A DNA stretch of 37,671 nucleotides from Thermoleophilia bacterium (GTDB lineage Bacteria; Actinomycetota; Thermoleophilia; Miltoncostaeales; Miltoncostaeaceae), in NCBI GenBank assembly GCA_025455865.1, contig JALOLS010000013.1, positions 1 through 37,671 of the forward strand, given 5' to 3'. Made by a program: the position numbers and the translations under genes. Below, piece after piece: positions 7,397 to 15,140 of the stretch (its first letter is position 1; each line of letters opens with the position of its first letter). Below the pieces are notes generated by a model. That model was given only the letters and a program-made list of their open reading frames with translations, searched no databases and was not told where the DNA came from.

Positions 7397-8323
7397 CTGG
7401 CCCTGGTGGTCAACCCCCACGCGACGCGGGTCCGCGCGGGGATGACCGAGATGGTGGCCGCCGCGCTCGGGAGTGCCGGGCCGGTGGAGATCCTGCACAC
7501 CCGCGAGCCCGGCGACGGGGCCGTGCAGACCCGCCGCGCCCTGGAGCGGGGCGCGACGCTGGTGGCCACCCTGGGCGGGGACGGCACCGTGGCCGACGCG
7601 GCCGGCGTGCTGGCCGGCGGGCCCGTCCCGCTGGCGCCGCTGCCCGGCGGCAGCACCAACGTGTTCGCCCGGGCCATCGGCTGGCCGCGGGGCGCGGAGG
7701 CGGCGGCCCAGGCGCTCGCCGGCCTGCTCGCGGCGGGCGCCGGCGCGCGGGAGGTGCAGCTGGGCGCGGTCACCACCGGGGGGGCGACCCGGGTCTGCTG
7801 CGTGAACGCCGGGGTGGGCGTCGACGCCGAGGCGGTCACCCTGGTGGAGGAGCACCCCGACGCCAAGCGCCGGCTCAGGCAGGGCGCGTTCGCCGGCGCG
7901 GTCGCGGTCTCGGCCGTCCGCGGGGCCATCCGCCCGCCGCGGCTGCTCGTGCGGGTCGACGACGGGGAGCCGATGGCGGTGGCCGCGCTCAGCCTGGCCT
8001 GGGGACGACCCTACGCCTACCTGGGCGACCGCCCGCTCGACCTGGTGCCGGGCGCGGACTTCGACGGCACGATCGCCTGGGTGGGGACCCGGCCCCGGCG
8101 GCCCGGGGCGGCCGCGGTCGGGATCGCCGGCGCGCTGACCGGCGCCTGGCACGTGCGGCGCGGGGTCATCCTGCACGGCGCCGGGGCGCGCCGGGTGGAG
8201 CTCAGGGCCGACCGGCCGGTGGCCCTGCAGGCCGACGGCGAGCCGCTCGGCCGCCACGCCGCCGCCTCGTTCGCCTGCGGGCCCCCGCTCCGGGTGCTGA
8301 CCCCGGGGCTCAAGTCGGGCTAG
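7397..8323 (+). CDS. Diacylglycerol/lipid kinase family protein (DAGKc domain)
   Basis: About 308 residues with the DAGK catalytic signature: an N-terminal strand ending in VVNPHA, the nucleotide loop LGGDGTVADAAG (GGDGT at 60-64), LAPLPGGSTNVFARAIG (the PxGTxNxxA region), and a C-terminal beta-sandwich ending LQADGEPLG. Family members phosphorylate diacylglycerol or other lipids at the inner membrane face (DgkB, YegS, BmrU). The start is uncertain. GTG 7406 would remove most of the first strand. CTG 7397 keeps it and lies 11 nt after the Shine-Dalgarno-like GGAGGAGGGG (7376-7385), so I use CTG. No ATG or GTG exists between the upstream stop and 7406. The gene follows the hydrolase by 8 nt and looks cotranscribed. 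Confidence 0.85.
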   Translation: MALVVNPHATRVRAGMTEMVAAALGSAGPVEILHTREPGDGAVQTRRALERGATLVATLGGDGTVADAAGVLAGGPVPLAPLPGGSTNVFARAIGWPRGAEAAAQALAGLLAAGAGAREVQLGAVTTGGATRVCCVNAGVGVDAEAVTLVEEHPDAKRRLRQGAFAGAVAVSAVRGAIRPPRLLVRVDDGEPMAVAALSLAWGRPYAYLGDRPLDLVPGADFDGTIAWVGTRPRRPGAAAVGIAGALTGAWHVRRGVILHGAGARRVELRADRPVALQADGEPLGRHAAASFACGPPLRVLTPGLKSG

Positions 8324-8391
8324 CTCCGGACGATCCGCTCATGTGCCGGGCCAGGACGGCCCGCCGCCCCTTCGTGGCAAGGAGGCCCCGA

Positions 8392-8652
8392 ATGGTCACC
8401 CGACCCGATCCCCGCGCGGAGCTCGCGGCGTTCACCGCGATGGTGCTCGACCTCGCACGCGTCGACCCCGAGCGCAAGCCGGGCGCCGCCGTGACCCGCT
8501 GGCACCGTGAGCTCGCGGCCCTGCTCGGCCTGCCCTGCGACCGGGCCGCGACCAACCGCGACCTGCTCAAGGGCGCGCTCACCATGAACATCGCCCAGCG
8601 CGACGCGGGGATGGACCCCGTGCCGGTCGGCGCCGGCGGGCGACGGCGGTAG
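8392..8652 (+). CDS. Small conserved-looking protein of unknown function
   Basis: An 86-residue protein I do not recognise. The ATG at 8392 has a strong GGAGG (8381-8385) 6 nt upstream; an in-frame ATG at 8341 is rejected because it lacks one. The sequence is soluble and probably helical, rich in Arg, Ala and Leu (AAFTAMVLDLARVDPERKPG, TRWHRELAALLGLPCDRAAT), with a single Cys and no signal peptide or membrane segment. It ends 5 nt before the start of the alpha/beta hydrolase at 8658, so the two are probably cotranscribed. Coding is supported by the ribosome site and the tight packing; the role is open. Confidence 0.65.
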   Translation: MVTRPDPRAELAAFTAMVLDLARVDPERKPGAAVTRWHRELAALLGLPCDRAATNRDLLKGALTMNIAQRDAGMDPVPVGAGGRRR

Positions 8653-8657
8653 GGCCG

Positions 8658-9857
8658 GTGCGGCCGTTCTTCCGCGACCGGGACTTCGAGTTCGAGACGC
8701 TGATCGCCCTGGGGGCGGCCGAGTACGGGGCGGCCTCCGCGGGCGAGGTGCTGGCCACGATCGAGGGGGTCAGGAGCGGCGACCACGCCGGCTGGGTGAC
8801 GGCCTGGCGGGCGACCGGCCGCCGCCTGGCCGCCGAGGCCGAGGACGCCGCCGCGCGCGGGCACCGGCGCGGGCCGGCCCTGGCCCTGCTGCGCGCCTCC
8901 CTGTACCTGGCGACCGCGCAGGCCCACGCCGACGGCGTGGACGAGCCCGGCCTCTTCGCCGCGCTGTACGAGGAGCACCGGGCGGCCTGGGACCGCGTCT
9001 GCGCGCTCTGGAGCCCCCGGATCGAGCCCCTCGCCATCCCCCACGAGGGCGGGACGTTCGACGGGTGGCTCTTCCGCGCGGCCGAGGACGGGCGCGCGCG
9101 GCGCACCCTGATCGTGAACAACGGGAGCGACGGGCCGGTCACCGCGGCCTGGGTGCAGGGCGTCGCCGAGGCCCTCGCGCGCGGGTGGAACGCGGTCACC
9201 TTCGACGGCCCGGGCCAGAACTCGACCCTGGTGCGCCGGGGCATCGGCTTCCGGCCGGACTGGGAGCACGTGCTCACGCCGGTGGTCGACCACCTGGCGA
9301 CCCTCGCCGAGGTCGACGCGGCGCGCCTCGCCGTGATCGGCGTCAGCCAGGGCGGGTACTGGGTGCCGCGGGCGCTGGCCTTCGAGCACCGGATCGCCGC
9401 CGGGGTGGCCGACCCGGGCGTGGTGGACGTCTCGGCGGCGCTCGAGTCGCACCTGGGCCACCGCATGCGCCGGATGCTGGACCACGGCGACCGGGAGGCG
9501 TTCAACCGCGCCATGGCCGCCGGGGCCCGGTTCTCGGCCGGGCTGCGGCACACGATGGCCTTCCGCTTCCGGCCCTACATGCTCCCCACCCCGTTCGACG
9601 TGTTCGCCGCGGCGCGGGGGTACGCGCTCGACCCCGAGACGATCGGCCGCATCCGCTGCCCGCTGCTGGTGACCGACCCGGACGACGAGGCGTTCTGGCC
9701 GGGGCAGTCGCAGGAGCTGTTCGACGCGCTCACCGGCCCGAAGGACCTCGTCCGCTTCACCCGTGCGGAGGGCGCGGCCGGGCACTGCGAGCCCGCCGCG
9801 ACGGCGCTGCGCGCCGCGCGGATCATGGACTGGCTGGACGAGCGCGTGCCCGCCTGA
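8658..9857 (+). CDS. Alpha/beta hydrolase of the FrsA / dihydropseudooxynicotine hydrolase type
   Basis: A 399-residue hydrolase with a helical N-terminal domain (about 1-120) before the alpha/beta core, the layout of 2,6-dihydropseudooxynicotine hydrolase and related FrsA-like proteins, which break C-C or ester bonds. The elbow GVSQGG gives Ser230; the acid is probably in VTDPDDEAFWP and the His in AAGHCEP. LIVNNGSDGP (151-160) forms the oxyanion region, and TFDGPGQ is typical of this subgroup. The start is the GTG at 8658, a few nt after an AGGG stretch overlapping the upstream stop. No nicotine or aromatic catabolism genes are nearby, so the substrate cannot be inferred. Confidence 0.85.
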   Translation: MRPFFRDRDFEFETLIALGAAEYGAASAGEVLATIEGVRSGDHAGWVTAWRATGRRLAAEAEDAAARGHRRGPALALLRASLYLATAQAHADGVDEPGLFAALYEEHRAAWDRVCALWSPRIEPLAIPHEGGTFDGWLFRAAEDGRARRTLIVNNGSDGPVTAAWVQGVAEALARGWNAVTFDGPGQNSTLVRRGIGFRPDWEHVLTPVVDHLATLAEVDAARLAVIGVSQGGYWVPRALAFEHRIAAGVADPGVVDVSAALESHLGHRMRRMLDHGDREAFNRAMAAGARFSAGLRHTMAFRFRPYMLPTPFDVFAAARGYALDPETIGRIRCPLLVTDPDDEAFWPGQSQELFDALTGPKDLVRFTRAEGAAGHCEPAATALRAARIMDWLDERVPA

Positions 9858-9935
9858 TCCCCGGGCGCCCGGTCCAGGCCGCGAGCCGGGCCAGGGCGCC
9901 GGGCGCGGGAGGCGGCGAACTCGAAGGGCCCGGGC

Positions 9936-11453
9936 TCAGATCCGGGCCGGGTCACGGTAGGGGCCCCAGACGGCACGGAACACGTCGCACATCTCCCCCA
10001 GGGTGGCGTCCGCGCCGGCCGCGTCGATGAGGCGCGGCATGACGTTGGCGCCCCCCTCGCAGGCGGCCCGGAGCGCGGCGACCGCCGCGGCGTGCGCGGC
10101 CGGGTCGCGGCGGGCCCGCAGGGCGCGGACCCGGTCGGCCTGGGCGCGCTCGGCGGCCGGGTCGGCCCGGTGGACGGCCACCGGGGGCTCCTCGGCGGCC
10201 CGGTGGACGTTCACGCCGACCACCAGGCGCTCGCCGGCGGCCATGCGGCGGTGGTGCCGGTAGGCCGCCTCGGCGATCTCGGCCTGCGGATAGCCCTGCT
10301 CGACGGCCGCGACCATGCCGCCGCGGGCCGCGATCTCGTCCAGGTACGCCCGGGCCTCCTGCTCCAGCCGGTCGGTGAGGGCCTCGACGTGGTGCGATCC
10401 GCCGAGCGGGTCGGGCACCCGGGCGACGTCGGTCTCGTCGGCGATCACCTGCTGGGTGCGCAGCGCGAGCAGCGCCGACTCCTCGGTGGGGAGCGCGAGC
10501 GTCTCGTCCCACGCGTTGGTGTGGAGCGACTGCGTGCCGGCCAGCACCGCCCCGAGGGCCTCGACGGCCGTGCGGGCGAGGTTGAGGAGCGGCTGCTGGG
10601 CGGTGAGCGAGACCCCGGAGGTCTGGACGTGGGTCCGGAGCTGCCACGAGCGCGGGTCGCGGGCGCCGACGCGATCGCGCATCTCGGTGGCCCAGATGCG
10701 CCGGGCGGCCCGGATCTTGGCGACGTCCTCGAGCACCTCCATGGTCATGTCGAAGAAGAACGAGAACCGGGGCAGGAACCGGTCCGGGTCGACCCCCCGG
10801 GCGGTCATCTCCTCGACGTAGGCGATCCCGTCGGCCAGGGTGAACGCGAGCTCCTGCGCGGCGGTCGCCCCGGCCTCGCGGATGTGGTAGCCCGACACCG
10901 AGACCGGGTGCCACCGCGGCAGCTCGTCGGCCGAGAACGCGATCAGGTCCCCGACCAGGCGCATGGCCGGCCGCTCGGGCACCACCCACTCCTTCTGGGC
11001 GATGAACTCCTTGAGGATGTCGGTCTGGAGGGTCCCGCGCAGCGCCGCCCGGGGGACGCCGGCCCGCTCGGCGGCGACCACGAGGATCGCGAGCGCGACC
11101 GGCGCGGGGCCGGAGATCGTCATCGAGACCGACGCGGCGCCGAGGTCGATGCCGGCGAAGAGCGCGGCCATGTCGGCGGCCGAGGCGCAGGAGACCCCCT
11201 CGCGGCCGACCTCGCCCTCGGCCAGGGGGTGGTCCGGGTCGTAGCCCATCAGCGTCGGCATGTCGAAGGCGGTCGAGAGGCCGGTCTGGCCCTCGGCCAG
11301 CAGCCGCCGGAAGCGGCGATTGGTGTCGGCCGGGGTGCCGAAGCCGGCGAACTGCCGCATCGTCCAGCGGCGCGTGGCGTACATGCCGGGGTGGATGCCC
11401 CGGGTGAACGGGTACTCGCCGGCCGCCGGGAGGGCGGGCCGGAGGGAGGTCAT
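9936..11453 (-). CDS. Acyl-CoA mutase large subunit (methylmalonyl/isobutyryl-CoA mutase family)
   Basis: A 505-residue catalytic TIM-barrel subunit of the B12-dependent acyl-CoA mutases. Family hallmarks are [13 protein letters not shown] (13-25), [11 protein letters not shown] (30-40), [36 protein letters not shown] and [12 protein letters not shown]. These enzymes rearrange the acyl-CoA carbon skeleton through an adenosyl radical. The C-terminal B12-binding domain is absent, so a separate small subunit is required and is not in this window. In the stretch [16 protein letters not shown], Gln153 occupies the position where methylmalonyl-CoA mutase has the Arg that binds the substrate carboxylate. 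Gln is typical of isobutyryl-CoA mutase, so a non-dicarboxylate substrate is more likely. The ATG at 11453 overlaps the upstream stop as ATGA. Upstream in-frame sequence belongs to the neighbouring gene in another frame. Confidence 0.92.
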   Translation of the reverse strand: MTSLRPALPAAGEYPFTRGIHPGMYATRRWTMRQFAGFGTPADTNRRFRRLLAEGQTGLSTAFDMPTLMGYDPDHPLAEGEVGREGVSCASAADMAALFAGIDLGAASVSMTISGPAPVALAILVVAAERAGVPRAALRGTLQTDILKEFIAQKEWVVPERPAMRLVGDLIAFSADELPRWHPVSVSGYHIREAGATAAQELAFTLADGIAYVEEMTARGVDPDRFLPRFSFFFDMTMEVLEDVAKIRAARRIWATEMRDRVGARDPRSWQLRTHVQTSGVSLTAQQPLLNLARTAVEALGAVLAGTQSLHTNAWDETLALPTEESALLALRTQQVIADETDVARVPDPLGGSHHVEALTDRLEQEARAYLDEIAARGGMVAAVEQGYPQAEIAEAAYRHHRRMAAGERLVVGVNVHRAAEEPPVAVHRADPAAERAQADRVRALRARRDPAAHAAAVAALRAACEGGANVMPRLIDAAGADATLGEMCDVFRAVWGPYRDPARI

Positions 11454-11863
11454 CCCGGCCCCTGCCGCGCGCCGCCCGGCCGGGCGGCGACCTCGTCGAT
11501 GTAGGCGTCGATCCGCACGCCGAGCGAGCGCAGGGTCACGCCCGCCCGCGGACCGGCCGAGCGCGCGCCCAGGCAGAGCGCCACCCCGACCGCGCGCACC
11601 GCCCCGGTCGCGCCCGCGGGCACGGCCGGGGGGCGGCGGCGCCAGGCCGGGGGCCGGCCGGCCAGGAGCGGGGCGATCATCTGGCGGATCGCCGCCAGCG
11701 CGGCCGCGAGGTGGTGCGGGTCGAGCGTCGCGTGGGCGCGGTCGAGCAGCTCGCGCACGTCGCGCCACACCTGCGCGGGCTCCCCGCCGGGCTGTGCGCG
11801 CAGGAGGTCGGCCGGGGCGACCGCCAGCAGGCGGCCGGCGGGGAAGCGGGGCACGTCTGCCAT
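11450..11863 (-). CDS. Unknown protein coupled to the acyl-CoA mutase
   Basis: A 137-residue protein I do not recognise. The ATG at 11863 follows AGGAGGTGA with ideal spacing, one of the best ribosome sites in the window. The N-terminal two thirds look helical ([31 protein letters not shown]); the remainder is Arg/Ala/Gly-rich with a short hydrophobic stretch (about 90-105, [11 protein letters not shown]). There is no signal peptide and no B12-binding DxHxxG motif, so it is not the missing small subunit. Its stop overlaps the mutase start (ATGA), which implies translational coupling and a related job. A partner, stabiliser or chaperone role is possible but is only inference. Confidence 0.75.
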   Translation of the reverse strand: MADVPRFPAGRLLAVAPADLLRAQPGGEPAQVWRDVRELLDRAHATLDPHHLAAALAAIRQMIAPLLAGRPPAWRRRPPAVPAGATGAVRAVGVALCLGARSAGPRAGVTLRSLGVRIDAYIDEVAARPGGARQGPG

Positions 11864-11888
11864 CGCCGTCACCTCCTGGCCTCGCGGG

Positions 11889-11904
11889 GGGCGCGACCGT
11901 ACCA
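11889..11904 (-). promoter_or_regulatory. Extended -10 promoter for the mutase pair
   Basis: The minus strand reads TGGTACGGTCGCGCCC, containing TGn-TACGGT (hexamer at 11901-11896). Transcription would start near 11889, giving a leader of about 26 nt that holds the AGGAGG site. The same 16 bases occur in front of the Uma2 gene at 23415-23430. Confidence 0.5.
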
Positions 11905-11934
11905 CAGGCCACGCCCCCGGCGGGCCCGGCCGCC

Positions 11935-12498
11935 TCACGGCCGGCGCGGCGCCGGCGCGGTGCGCACCGAGTAGCCGATGACCAGCGAGTCCCGCTTCAC
12001 CGCGACGTGCCGGCCCTTCGGGCTGAACGGGTACGCCATGGTGACCGTGAGCGTCCCGCCCGCGGTGGCCGCCCGCCCCGCGAGCGCCGCGGAGCCGTAG
12101 GCCTGGTAGCCCAGGCCGTCGGAGAAGTCCGGGTCGACCGGACGGAACGGGTTGCGCAGCGCCACCACGGCCGTGCGGGCGCCGGCCCCGCCGCCCGTGT
12201 CCAGCCTGAGCCGGACCGTCGCGTCGTAGCCGCTGCCCCCGTTGGCCTGCTGGGTCACCAGCGCGGCCATGACGAGGTGCGCGCTCCTCGCCCCCGGCGC
12301 CTGGAGCGGCGCGAGGTCGAACGTCCAGGTGGCCGTCTGCCCGCTCCGGCGCAGCCATTGCCACCCGCTGATCGTGTCGCCGTCGGACGCGAAGCCCGAC
12401 GGCGGGATGGTCGCCGCCCGGGCCAGCGCCGTCGCGGGGGCCGCGAGAAGCGCCCCCATGCACGCCGCGGCCAGCCAGCGACGCCCGTGGCCTGACAT
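11935..12498 (-). CDS. Secreted protein of unknown function
   Basis: A 187-residue protein with a clear Sec signal peptide: basic MSGHGRR, hydrophobic [17 protein letters not shown], and a probable cleavage after ALA (about residues 24-26). The mature part is rich in beta-forming sequence ([58 protein letters not shown]) with few charges and no cysteines after the signal, suggesting a secreted beta-sandwich. I recognise no family or catalytic motif. The ATG at 12498 has GGAGGGG upstream. It stands alone: 71 nt separate it from the mutase pair downstream and 106 nt from accA upstream. Confidence 0.75.
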   Translation of the reverse strand: MSGHGRRWLAAACMGALLAAPATALARAATIPPSGFASDGDTISGWQWLRRSGQTATWTFDLAPLQAPGARSAHLVMAALVTQQANGGSGYDATVRLRLDTGGGAGARTAVVALRNPFRPVDPDFSDGLGYQAYGSAALAGRAATAGGTLTVTMAYPFSPKGRHVAVKRDSLVIGYSVRTAPAPRRP

Positions 12499-12604
12499 GA
12501 CCCCTCCTTCCCGAGTGGACCGGGGACGCGCCTGCCCCTACCCCGATCCTGCCGGAGCCGCCGGAGGCCTCCATCCGCGAGGGGTGGCAGGCCGGCTGCG
12601 GCTT

Positions 12605-13555
12605 TCAGGCGTTCGGCAGGTCGCTGCGCGCGGAGGTGGGCTCGCCGCGGCCGGCGGCGAGCGCCGCGGCGTCGGGCGGGATCTCGCGGAAGGGGCCCAG
12701 CCGGCGGAAGCGCTCCGCGCGCAGCCGGCGGCGCTCACCCGAGGGCAGGGCGCGCAGCTCCCGGAGCGCACGGGTCAGATAGCCGTCGACGAGCCGCGCG
12801 GCCTCGTCGGGGTCGCGGTGGGCGCCGCCCTTCGGCTCGGGCACCACCGCGTCCACCACGCCCCAGCGGTAGCAGTTCGCCGCGGTCGGCCGGAACGCCG
12901 CGGCGGCCAGGCGGGCCTTGCCGGCGTCGCGCCACAGGATCGCCGCCGCGCCCTCGGGGGAGATGACCGAGTAGGTGGCGTTCTCGAGCATCAGCACCCG
13001 GTCGGCGACCCCGATGGCGAGCGCGCCGCCGGAGGAGCCCTCGCCGATGATCACCGCGACGGTGGGGACGCGAAGGCGCGACATGGTGCGGATGGAGTGG
13101 CTGATGGCCGACCCCTGCCCGCGCTGCTCGGCGCCGGCGCCGGGGAACGCGCCGGGGGTGTCGATGAGGGTGACCAGGGGGATCTCCAGGCGCTCCGCGA
13201 GCGCCATCACGCGCATGGCCTTGCGGTAGCCCTCCGGGCTCGGCATCCCGAAGTTGCGGTAGGTCCGCTCGTGGGTGTCGCGGCCCTTCTGCTGGCCGAT
13301 GATCGCGACGGGCTCGTCGTGGTAGCGCCCGATTCCGCAGACCAGGGCCGGGTCGTCGCCGAACAGGCGGTCCCCGTGCAGCTCCTCGAAGTCCGTGCAC
13401 AGCCGCGCGATGTAGTCGAGCGTGTACGGGCGCTCCTGGTGGCGGGCGAGCTGGATGCCCTCCCACACGCGCGAGGCGTTCTCGGGAGCGCCGGCCAGGC
13501 GGTCGGCGATGCGCCGCACGAAGCGGCCGCCGGTCTGCGGGCGGGGGATCTCCAC
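12605..13555 (-). CDS. accA: Acetyl-CoA carboxylase carboxyltransferase subunit alpha
   Basis: AccA and AccD form the carboxyltransferase that moves CO2 from biotin to acetyl-CoA, making malonyl-CoA for fatty acid synthesis. This 316-residue protein has the family features: YTLDYIARLCTDFEELHGDR, AIIGQQKGRDT, NFGMPSPEGYRKA, TLIDTPGAFPGAGAEQRGQ, IGEGSSGGALAIGVAD and YSVISPEGAAAILWRD. The start is the GTG at 13555, 6 nt after the accD stop, and it ends the fatty acid operon. The biotin carboxylase and carrier subunits (accC, accB) are not in the window. Having the split AccA/AccD type rather than the fused actinobacterial acyl-CoA carboxylase beta chain is a lineage clue. No anomalies were seen. 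Confidence 0.96.
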   Translation of the reverse strand: MEIPRPQTGGRFVRRIADRLAGAPENASRVWEGIQLARHQERPYTLDYIARLCTDFEELHGDRLFGDDPALVCGIGRYHDEPVAIIGQQKGRDTHERTYRNFGMPSPEGYRKAMRVMALAERLEIPLVTLIDTPGAFPGAGAEQRGQGSAISHSIRTMSRLRVPTVAVIIGEGSSGGALAIGVADRVLMLENATYSVISPEGAAAILWRDAGKARLAAAAFRPTAANCYRWGVVDAVVPEPKGGAHRDPDEAARLVDGYLTRALRELRALPSGERRRLRAERFRRLGPFREIPPDAAALAAGRGEPTSARSDLPNA

Positions 13556-13561
13556 CGGGCG

Positions 13562-14566
13562 CTAGCTCCCGTCGCCGTCGTGGCCGGGCCGGATGCGGTC
13601 GACCAGCCGCCGCGAGAGCCCGGGGATGGACTGCGCCGCCCGGGCGGCGCGGCCCGCGCCCTCCTGCGCCCACTGCACCGGCCCGGGCGCCCCGGGCGGC
13701 TGCTGGCGCTGCGGGCGGTGGAGGATGCCGAGCACCCGGGCGATGCGCTCGGGCATCTCCCGCCGGTCGACCACGGCGTCGACCTGGCCGTTGTGGAGCT
13801 GCAGCTCGGCCTTGCCGAAGTCGGGGGCGAGCTTCTCGCGGGTGGTCTGCTCGATGACCCGCGGGCCGGAGAAGGCGATGAGCGCCCCGGGCTCGGCGTA
13901 GATGACGTCGCCGAGCGACGCGAAGGAGGCCCACACCCCGCCGGTGGTGGGGTGCGCGAGGACGACGATGACCGGCTGCCCGGCCTCGGCCAGGCCGTCC
14001 AGGGCGATGACCGACTTGGCCATCTGCATCAGGGCGAGCACGCCCTCCTGCATGCGGGCGCCGCCGGAGGCGGTGACGATGAGCAGCGGGAGCGCCCGGC
14101 CGGCGGCGTGGTCGCACGCCCGCGCGAGCTTCTCGCCCACGACCGCGCCCATCGAGCCGCCCATGAACGCGAAGTCCATGATCGCCGCGACCGCCGGCCG
14201 GCCCCGGACCTCGAGCTCGGCGCACACGATGGCCTCGCCCAGCCCGGTCTGGGCCTCGGCGTCCTGGGCCCGGTCCGAGTAGGCCTTGAGGTCGTAGAAG
14301 CCCAGCGGGTCGGCCGCCCGGAGCCCGGGCCACAGCTCGGTCCACCCGCCCGGCCCGGCGAGCTGGTCCAGGCGATCGTGCGCCCCGGCCGGGAAGTGGT
14401 GGCCGCACGCCGGGCAGACCCGGAAGTTGCGGCGCATCTCCTCGGCGGAGTAGTGGCTCTCGCAACGCGGGCAGGACCGCTCGTCGGCCGGGATGCGCGC
14501 GGGCCGGTGCTCGGCCCGGTGGGCGAGCTGGCGCAGGCGGTCGATGGAGACGTTGACGCGGTTCAC
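13562..14566 (-). CDS. accD: Acetyl-CoA carboxylase carboxyltransferase subunit beta
   Basis: A 334-residue AccD. It opens with the Cys4 zinc ribbon CPRC...CPAC (C32, C35, C51, C54) typical of bacterial AccD, followed by the crotonase-like carboxyltransferase core: DFAFMGGSMGAVVGEK, LLIVTASGGARMQEG, VVLAHPTTGGVWASFA and RVIEQTTREKL. It partners with AccA immediately downstream. The GTG at 14566 begins 7 nt after the phosphatase-like gene; a longer in-frame extension runs back through that gene and is rejected. The C-terminal tail after about residue 285 is Pro/Gln/Arg-rich and less conserved. Confidence 0.95.
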   Translation of the reverse strand: MNRVNVSIDRLRQLAHRAEHRPARIPADERSCPRCESHYSAEEMRRNFRVCPACGHHFPAGAHDRLDQLAGPGGWTELWPGLRAADPLGFYDLKAYSDRAQDAEAQTGLGEAIVCAELEVRGRPAVAAIMDFAFMGGSMGAVVGEKLARACDHAAGRALPLLIVTASGGARMQEGVLALMQMAKSVIALDGLAEAGQPVIVVLAHPTTGGVWASFASLGDVIYAEPGALIAFSGPRVIEQTTREKLAPDFGKAELQLHNGQVDAVVDRREMPERIARVLGILHRPQRQQPPGAPGPVQWAQEGAGRAARAAQSIPGLSRRLVDRIRPGHDGDGS

Positions 14567-14573
14567 CGGGCGA

Positions 14574-15140
14574 TCATGACACGCCCTCGGGCGGGCGGAG
14601 ACGCGCGAGCCAGGCCTCGACCGACCGGCGGTACGCCGGGACCAGCCGCCCCTCGCGCCGGTGGGACAGGATGGTGCGGGCGGCCCCCTCCGCCGTGTGC
14701 CCGCGCAGGCGGAGCACCGCGTAGGCCACCAGCACCGACCGGCGCCGGCCGCGCTGGCAGTGGATGAGCACCCGGGCGTGGGGGTCGTCCTGCAGCGCGC
14801 GGGCGGCCATGAGCGCCGCGTCGGACCACTTGCGCGCCGGCTGATCGCGGCCGTGATCCCACATGGGCGCATGCGCCACCCTCTCCCGGCCGAACAGCGC
14901 CCGCTCGGCGGCCAGGTCCTGGCTGAAGAGGGTCTGCGCGGTCGCGCGGCAGTTGACCACGTGGGTCACCCCCTCCCGGGCCAGCACCGGGAGGGTGCTC
15001 GGGGTGGGGAGGCTGCCGATGGCGATGCGCTCGTCGCCGATCCAGGTGTAGGGCGAGGTGCGGTCGCCCGGCCCGTAGACCAGGTTGGCGATGCGGAACT
15101 GCAGCGCGCGGATGGGCGCGGCGGCGGCCCGGGCGCTCAC
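14574..15140 (-). CDS. Dual-specificity / tyrosine-phosphatase-like protein in the fatty acid operon
   Basis: A 188-residue cysteine-dependent phosphatase. The P-loop is HCQRGRRRS (127-135) with nucleophile C128 and R134 (HCx5RS). A candidate general acid is D95 or D99 in PMWDHGRD, and the early strand VTHVVNCRA fits the DSP fold. Substrates in this superfamily range from phosphotyrosine proteins to phospholipids (the PTPMT1 group removes phosphate from phosphatidylglycerophosphate). The GTG at 15140 overlaps the fabF stop as GTGA, and accD follows 7 nt later, so it is locked into the fab-acc operon. That suggests a role in lipid metabolism or its regulation, but the substrate is unknown. Hydrophobicity is modest and no membrane anchor was seen. 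Confidence 0.88.
   Translation of the reverse strand: MSARAAAAPIRALQFRIANLVYGPGDRTSPYTWIGDERIAIGSLPTPSTLPVLAREGVTHVVNCRATAQTLFSQDLAAERALFGRERVAHAPMWDHGRDQPARKWSDAALMAARALQDDPHARVLIHCQRGRRRSVLVAYAVLRLRGHTAEGAARTILSHRREGRLVPAYRRSVEAWLARLRPPEGVS

Noticed and set aside
11454-11912. N-terminal extension of the mutase frame to 11912
   Set aside because: The sequence is Arg/Pro/Gly low complexity overlapping the well-supported 137-residue gene in another frame.
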